Source: Sycobia sp. Sy_11 (Eukaryota > Arthropoda > Insecta > Hymenoptera > Epichrysomallidae). From it: DNA of 64,000 nt. The DNA is taken from assembly GCA_018907035.1 (NCBI GenBank), contig JACCIC010000099.1:1054501-1118500 (forward strand). Reading direction: 5' to 3'. A program made the position numbers and the translations under genes. The notes under the pieces were generated by a model. It saw nothing but the letters and a program-made list of their open reading frames with translations. It was not told where the DNA came from and made no database searches. How positions within the stretch are numbered: the first letter of the stretch is position 1; each line of letters opens with the position of its first letter. Of the stretch, positions 57,725 through 64,000 are shown piece after piece.

Positions 57725-59900
57725 ATATACACGTTTATGATAATATATGAGGCGGCTGATCTTCTCCTAAATTACTTGAAGCAGAAATAGTTATTATCCC
57801 GGTAATAATTTATTTAAACTTAATAAATTATTATCATCAAGAATAAGTATCTGCCAAATATTTAGAAATAAGGAGAGGTCCTACTCTTTATTAGTTTTTA
57901 ATAATTTATTTATTATTAACTTTATTAGTTAATTAGTTAATTGGTTAGTTAATTGGTATCTTCCCTTCCTGATTTTGAACCAATTAACTTATTTTAATGA
58001 TTTCCTTAACTTATTTAATTTAAGTTAATTTAGTAATAGTTAGTTTATTATTAATTGTGTTAATTAATTCTTCTTATTTAATTGATTATTACTCAATGGT
58101 GATATTTACTTAGTATATTTTACTAATTTTTTATTCATTAATTAAATAATTATTATTTAATTATTTGTTTATCATCTATTAATACGTTTATTAATCAATA
58201 CGTATTATTATTTAATTGCTCGCTAATTGATTAATTTATTTTACAACTCTTTTTGAATTATCTAATTTAATTATTAAAATTCATTTCGTATTATTAATTT
58301 CATTTAATTATATTTATTAATTTTATTTAATAATTAAATACCGTCCTATAAATTTTTTATCACAAATTTCTAAGAGTTAAATTTTTTTATTATTTAATTA
58401 TACATTAGGGCTGTTTAATGTTAATAGTTAAATTTTTATTATTTACTATTTAACTGTTAACTAATCTAACTTAATTTATTTTTCATTAAATTATCACTTA
58501 ATTTTTGTTATTTAATATTATTTGTTAGGTTATTATGTAATTCGATGTAATTAAATTTTTAAGTAACTTAAAGTTCATTTAATTTAATCTAATTTACTTG
58601 AATCCTGTAGGTAAAGTATTGTTTATTAATAATTTAATTTATTACTAATTTATTAATTTAATTCTAATAATTAAACACTATTTTAGTTAATTATTTACTC
58701 CTGTTACATTATTCTAATTATTTAAAATTGTTTTTATTTAATTAATTAATCCTTTTATTATTTAATTTTAGTATTATTGTCTAAAATAAAACTATTGATT
58801 TCTTAATTAGTTAGTGTTATTTACTAAAATTCCTTATTAATTTATTTATTTTTTGTTAATAAGTTCCTGGAATTTTTAATAACAATTCTTATTTTGCTTA
58901 TTTATAATAGTTTAATTATATTATTATTAAGTTATACTTTGTTAAATTGCATTTCAAACTCTTCTCGACCGCGTTCTCTAAACTCGTATCAATACGTCGT
59001 AATGATCCAGTATTCCACTTAGTTCCTTCCTCTAGGCGCCACTAGGGCGTCTCACTCGACTCTATGGTGCACTCCGCGCAGTGCTCTCCACGTGACTTTA
59101 CTACCGCTTGCTCCGCGCCCGTCTTGATACGGTTAAGACTACGCCTCTGAGTAGCTCTCGGTTCTATGCTCGCACTCGATCAAATGACAGAATAGTGGCT
59201 TTGTACTGAGAGGCAGAATCAAACAAAATACTCCTTTTTTTTTAATTAGCTACACCTGAATTCGGTGGATGCGTTAATTCAATCATCCCTACGCTGTGAT
59301 TGCTGTAGGCAAGTTTTATTTTATAGTTGGGTCCTTCTTATAGAATATACTTAGCTGCATCATAAGATAAAAGAACATATAAAATAAAAATATCAATGAC
59401 ACTCCCTTATATTGCTAGAAAAATATCTGAAATTTTGTTTAAGAATGGTAATAACTGTTAATATACCAAGGTAACTATTATGTCTCAATTAACAGGTATC
59501 ATCATCATTATCTCATTATCATTATATCTATCCTCGTCTCTAGTAATTCAAATACATTACTGTTTACTCATTTTAGTTTATCTAATATTTCCCCAACAGC
59601 TCCAAATATTTATTATTACTTCCTGGACTTAATCCTCTAATATGTAAACTAATAATTGTGGCTGTTACTTTTAACTTACTATACATACCGATAACTTCAC
59701 AGCTGTGTTAATCAGGTAAGTATTATTATCCTCAACCTACCTTTGATGTTATTTTGAATTATTTGTCCTTTAACGAGTCATTGCATATCTTCCTATTTGA
59801 TACCTTAATTTCTATCGTACAAAATCTAATAGCTTATCTATTTATGATTATCACTACTATTACTGTATTATTTTTTAAATTTGTAATGCACATATAAATA
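57725..59900. other. AT-rich DNA with one GC-richer stretch, no gene recognised
   Basis: Mostly TTAATTTA-type low-complexity sequence to about 58960, then a GC-richer block (58965-59220) without a supported frame, then AT-rich DNA again. This region may belong to a decayed minus-strand LTR element, given the tRNA-Lys-like primer site at about 57311-57322. Confidence 0.4.
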
Positions 59901-59904
59901 TTCA

Positions 59905-60397
59905 TGTTACGTCGCAACGCACGTTCGTTGAGAAAATATTCGGAAAGAAAACTCCGAATATTTTCTCACAAACTACCGAATTTCACCGAAAGAGAAAGCG
60001 GGAAAAGAGTGCGTACGTTTATTATGATTTACAACCTGGCCAACCATCGCGTCGTCTTGGCCGAACTACGACACAAATTTTAACAAAGGTTAACCCATGC
60101 TGGCGCGAGACTGCCACTTCGGAAAATTCTTTGCCAGCACAGGATGAGCGCATATAGCGAGTCATAAATCCAACGCGATAAGCGGAAGGGGGAAGAGAAG
60201 TGTCCAGTTTCTCTACGAAACGGAGAGAAAATTCCTTCGCCCAAATAGTACTTCTATCCGTATACATGTAATTCTTTTTACTATAAAATATTATTTTCAT
60301 TTGTTAAATATAAAATACATGTATACGTATACGTGCTGGCCTGTATATTATATAATCTATTATATTAGAATAATTAAATATGTACGAAGGAATACAA

Positions 60398-60450
<53 letters not shown>

Positions 60451-60566
60451 GCAAGAGTCACAAGGCGCCTGCGCCGACTTGTCCAGAAAACGACGACGCG
60501 CGCGTCATCCCGCGGACAAGAAAACCTTCAGGCGCTCGCGCGCGTCGTCGCGCCTTGTGCTCGACA
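59905..60566 (-). repeat. Candidate 3' LTR of minus-strand gypsy element
   Basis: On the minus strand the block starts TGTCGAGCAC at 60566 and ends GACGTAACA at 59905 (TGT...ACA). It is preceded by purine-rich AAGGGGAAGGGACCG, a plausible polypurine tract. It contains an AATAAA near 60020, a (TA)n at 60401-60447 and two strong hairpins (59929-59968 and 60459-60559). The partner LTR lies outside the window, so the boundaries cannot be confirmed by comparison. Confidence 0.5.
60401..60447. repeat. (TA)n microsatellite
   Basis: A 47-base TA tract adjoining a CpG-rich block that contains a long stem-loop. Confidence 0.95.
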
Positions 60567-61339
60567 CGGTCCCTTCCCCTTAACTCTCCGCGCCATGAGC
60601 CGCGCATAAGCGTCGGCTAATGGAACGGCGAGGAGGCCTAACCTAGACCAGGGCACAGACGAGTGCCGAGAGGTATTTAGAAAAAAAAGAGAAAAGAAAG
60701 AAGAAATGGTAGATAGAATAAATATAATGATGGACAATAAAGGGGATAGTTATAAATTAAAGGGGGTATTTATAATAATGACTAAAAATAAGGTAAGGAT
60801 AAAAATAATAGATGAAGGGGACAAAGTGAGAGTACAGATGCAATAATGAATAATAAGAGACACAAAGCAGTGAGTAGTGATAAAATGAATACTGTTAATA
60901 AACATAAAGAGTAATGAAAAAAATATCTATATATATGACAGATGCAGAGAAAAGAAAGAAAAAAATTTGTGAAGCAAGAGAAAAACATTGCAAAAAGAGA
61001 AGAAGTGAAGTAATCAATTAAAGCAGCATCAAATTAATACAAAGACTATTGTTGCAGATTATGAATAAGAAAAAAAAACAAATTTGGTGACTTGCTAGAA
61101 AAAGGGATACATGACAGTGAAATTTTTATAATTACAGGAACTTTAAGTGAGTTGAATTTTTAAGTAAATAATAATAAGAAATTTGAGATTGGCAAAAGGA
61201 AGAATAAGAGACTAACGAGAGGAAAGAAACTTAAACCTACGAAAAATAAATAAGACAGTAAATCCAGAAAGGCTAGTCATGAGATCTAAAAAAATACGGA
61301 AAGGAAGATCAGCTAATACCAATCATCATTTCAAAGGCA
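60567..61339. other. AT-rich non-coding DNA between pol fragment and LTR
   Basis: A-rich on the + strand with no supported frame. It probably marks the internal deletion of the minus-strand element or inserted filler. Confidence 0.5.
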
Positions 61340-62478
61340 ACATATAAGTATCCGGCCTTACACAGCTTATCCAAGATAGAAACCATGCTAGGTAACGGAT
61401 AGGCGTCCCTGACGCTGACAGCGTTCAGGTCTCTGTAGTCCACACAGAAATGGAACGAACCGTCGGACTTTTTCACGATAACAAGCGCGCTGCTCCACTA
61501 ACTCGCCGAGCGCTCGATCACTCCTTTCTCGAACATCTTCTTCACTTCATCCTGTGCTACTTGCATCATCATCGGCGACATGCGTCTCGGCCGTTGTTTG
61601 ACTGGAGCCGCGTCCTGTACCTCTATTCTATGTTCGGTCAGGGTAGTCGCTCCCAAACGTTCTGCGGCCTCGGGCAACAACTTACTCACGAGGTCCTCGA
61701 CTAAGGTCCTTTGGTCCTCGCTGGCTTCGACGATACCCGCGCATTCGGCCGATATGGCTAACTCTTCCTCGTTCGCCTCTTGTCCCGTACGACTAAACTC
61801 TCTCCACCTACCGCCTCGCATGCGCCACTGTCCAGGTCCAAGACGGGCTTCGACCTCCTAAATCTGGCAAAAGTCCATACCCAAAATAATTTCATGGTCC
61901 AGGAAACTCGCGGCTTTGACTGACAACTCTCCGACAACTCCATCCACTTCTATTATTAGCGGTAGCTCGCCTAGCATGGTCGTCCCTCCGCCGAGGGCGC
62001 TCTTCAGCCTCATCGAGGTCGGCCGTAGTCGATCCTTGAATCGCTCAGCTACTCGAGGTCCGACGACCGAAACTATGGCACCAGGGTCGAACAATGCGCG
62101 GTAACTCTTCCCGTTCATCCCCACGGGAAGAAACAATCGATTCTCTAACGTCGCACCGGCTACCTCGGGTCCATCTTGGTTCGGGCCGGTTTCTTCCGCC
62201 TGTTCCGTTTTCTCCAGGTCCTGGGACTCCACAGGTCCTGATGTTCGATCTAACTGCGCTCCAACTCCACTCCTCCCCTGAACGTTGCTGTGGGGAGGTC
62301 CCGGCGTTAGCCATGCTGAAGGCATACCTCTCGGCCATCTCGGTGGCGGAAACTCGATCCTCTTCAATACTTGGTTTAATCTCTGGCTAGCATCCAGCGA
62401 GGAGCTCTTCGCTTCGGACGCTTCTCTCGCATCTATCGTTGGTCGGGGCGGTCTTACGATACACGGTCTCTCCTCCAC
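61340..62478 (-). pseudogene. pol fragment: protease and RT N-terminus, two in-frame TAG
   Basis: A Pro-rich linker leads to a retropepsin domain with RALFDPGAIVSVVG, in which the usual DTG is DPG, and EIILGMDFCQI. A TAG follows at 61860-61858. The same frame then continues through a connector (RRMSPMMMQVAQDEVKKMFE) to VIERSAS. A second TAG lies at 61500-61498, followed by RT fingers (SALVIVKKSDGSFHFCVDYR, then DLNAVSVRDAYPLPSM) until homology ends near 61340. The RT active site is absent. Both breaks are UAG with the frame kept, but decay is the simplest explanation. Confidence 0.75.
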
Positions 62479-62729
62479 ATACCACTTCGCTCCCTCGGTC
62501 TGAGGCTCCCTCGGGGACTCCCCGATCTGTACTTGACCTATCCAATAGTTCTCACTACTCTCTCGCCCCTACAATGGAAGCACGAACCGTAGAAACGTCC
62601 GTCCTCCCCGTCACGCGCTGGCGGCGAGCTTCTCCGAGTCTCCTCGCGACCACGATTCTGCCACCTATCATTATCTCCGAAACGGCGGGTCGGACGTTGT
62701 GGCGATCGGATTCTTGTCTGCCGCGCTTC

Positions 62730-64000
62730 TCAACTTTTTGGCCGCTGTCGCGGTACATTGAGAGATGGCCGCCTCACGGCTGCCGCGTAGCTCTGCGATC
62801 TGTCCGGTTTGGTCGTCGTCATCGGTCTCGGCGGCGGGGTCTCTACAGGTCCCTGTATGGCCGCTACCTCTCTGACCTTTGCCTTAGCTCTCTTGGTCTT
62901 CCTCCGAGTCTCCTTACTATATCCCTCGCTATCGGTTGACTCAGTCCTTCGGCCTCTATCGGTCTGCGTGATGGCCGCGACCTTCGTCGCCTTGGCCTTA
63001 ACTACGGCGGGAGCAGCACTGCGAAGTCTCATCTTTTCCTTCGCGGGTGGTGCACTCCACCGGTTTTGAAGCTCCATGGTTCGCTCCATCTCGAGGCCAT
63101 AACGGGTTAGTTCGGTAAAGTTGGTGAACGTCTTGCCCACCATGTAGACCTGGTATTCTGGTCGCAGGTTGTTGGCAGCGACCATCACCTGCTCGCTCCA
63201 CGGCGGCGGTCTCCGGAAGTACGAGACAATGTGTCTGAACTTAGCGACGAAGGTGGCGATGGTCACGCTGCGGTCCTGGGTCCTCGAATAAAGTTCCCTT
63301 CGAAGGTCGTCCTCGCCCGGCTGGTTGATGAATCTAAGCCTGAACGCCTCTTCGAAGGCCGCCCAGCTACTGATCTCCGCCCGTATGGGTCGATACCACT
63401 GCTTAGCATCTCCCTTCAAAGTGCTGGGGATCGCCCTGATTAATTCGCTCTCCGTCAGGCAGGCTGAGTATCGACACTCTTCAAGGTCGATCGCATCCTC
63501 CGTGCTAACTGTTCTCGTCAGACGCCAGGCTTGCGTCGTCATCGACCTCTTTCCTGACGCGAGAGCTAGATCCGTTGCGGGCGACACTCCTACCATTGCC
63601 AATCACTCGTTGGTTCAGTTGCGTCTGGGGTGGAACGCTACGGCGCCGACACTGCTGGTCGAACTGCGACACGATTGATCGACGGTCTATCTCGTCCTGT
63701 AGCCGCAGCCGCTCTTCTTCATTACGTTCCATAGCCATCTGGAGTATATGGTCCATTTGTAAATTCGCCACACGTTTTTGGTCTTCCAGACGGCGCAACG
63801 ACCCCGACTGGTCTGCCAGGCTGACCGTCGAAACAACCCCCGGGTTGATCATAACCGGCTGGGAGGTTGACGTCGGTATGGTATTTCCTGCCGTGGTATA
63901 CTTTGACGCGGTGGTGGTGCATGTTGTCGCTGTGACTATCACAGTCCTGCCGGGAATCTGCGCGGCCGTGGGCGGCGAAGTTCGCAGACTTTCGAAAGGG
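62730..64000 (-). pseudogene. gag of minus-strand gypsy element, frameshifted, partial
   Basis: The frame from the window edge to 63505 encodes a Thr/Ser-rich start and a charged coiled-coil-like stretch (LRRLEDQKRVANLQMDHI then RNEEERLRLQDEIDRRS). It then runs out. The capsid continues in another frame at 63602-62730, with the retrotransposon Gag signature ESELIRAIPSTLKGDAKQWY and AAFEEAFRLRFI, and a basic Arg/Lys-rich C-terminus. Just downstream a CFHC remnant (near 62560) suggests a damaged zinc knuckle. The overlap of the two frames (63505-63602) marks the frameshift. Confidence 0.75.

Larger units (their letters stand above)
59905..64000 (-). mobile_element. Truncated Ty3/gypsy-type element, runs off the window edge
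   Basis: Minus-strand order from the right edge is gag N-terminus, capsid, degenerate knuckle, protease, start of RT, then about 0.8 kb of AT-rich non-coding DNA, and a candidate LTR. RT ends abruptly near 61340, and no RNase H or integrase follows, so an internal deletion is likely. Frames are interrupted by two TAGs and frameshifts. Its proteins differ from those of the 12.4 kb element, so it is a separate lineage. The 5' LTR is outside the window. Confidence 0.7.

Noticed and set aside
1..64000. CRISPR arrays, bacterial operons, rRNA genes, functional tRNA genes
   Set aside because: Tandem repeats here are microsatellites, a minisatellite and LTR-internal duplications without unique equal-length spacers. 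The only tRNA-like sequence is the SINE head at about 39542-39617.

Overview
This is AT-rich nuclear DNA from an insect. The evidence is a split RR-type (chitin-binding) cuticular protein gene, an R1-clade non-LTR retrotransposon, Ty3/gypsy LTR elements, a Helitron remnant, a tRNA-derived SINE and many long (TA)n tracts. GC-rich exons and CpG-rich islands in an AT-rich background would suit a hymenopteran such as a small parasitoid wasp, but the species cannot be fixed from the sequence. I recognise only one host protein-coding gene.

Layout. 1-19.3 kb: AT-rich DNA with no recognisable gene, two CpG-rich islands (about 7.1-7.9 and 11.6-12.6 kb) each interrupted by a (TA)n tract, and two copies of a dispersed repeat (5.16 and 6.09 kb). 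19.5-25.6 kb: a four-exon cuticular protein gene on + with a TATA promoter, a signal peptide and a 249-residue product. 26-28 kb: two more GC-rich islands, with TATA-like sites but no gene I can defend. 28-34.4 kb: AT-rich, with one MITE-like inverted repeat. 34.4-38.3 kb: an R1-clade LINE inserted in an (AC)n microsatellite, 5' truncated in ORF1, with an intact 1000-residue ORF2. 39.2-40.0 kb: a foldback element carrying a nested tRNA-derived SINE. 41.8-43.1 kb: a gypsy RNase H/integrase scrap (+) and a decayed Helitron helicase (-). 43.54-55.95 kb: a 12.4 kb Ty3/gypsy-type LTR retrotransposon with 2.27-2.29 kb LTRs, an ATGT target duplication and a tRNA-Pro primer site. It also has leader ORFs, a GC-rich minisatellite, a broken gag with six zinc knuckles, a -1 frameshift signal and a pol ORF with two tandem retropepsin domains. 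Most of RT and RNase H is deleted, and the integrase is broken but keeps its DDE residues. 56-59.9 kb: AT-rich DNA with tandem repeats. 59.9-64 kb: a minus-strand gypsy element (candidate 3' LTR, truncated RT, protease, gag) running off the window edge.

The most unusual feature is the 12.4 kb element. Its long LTRs, tandem aspartic protease, six CCHC knuckles, phased slippery heptamer with a stem-loop, and leader minisatellite together make a distinctive and possibly undescribed lineage. All LTR elements here are defective. The cuticle gene and the R1 ORF2 are the only long intact coding units.
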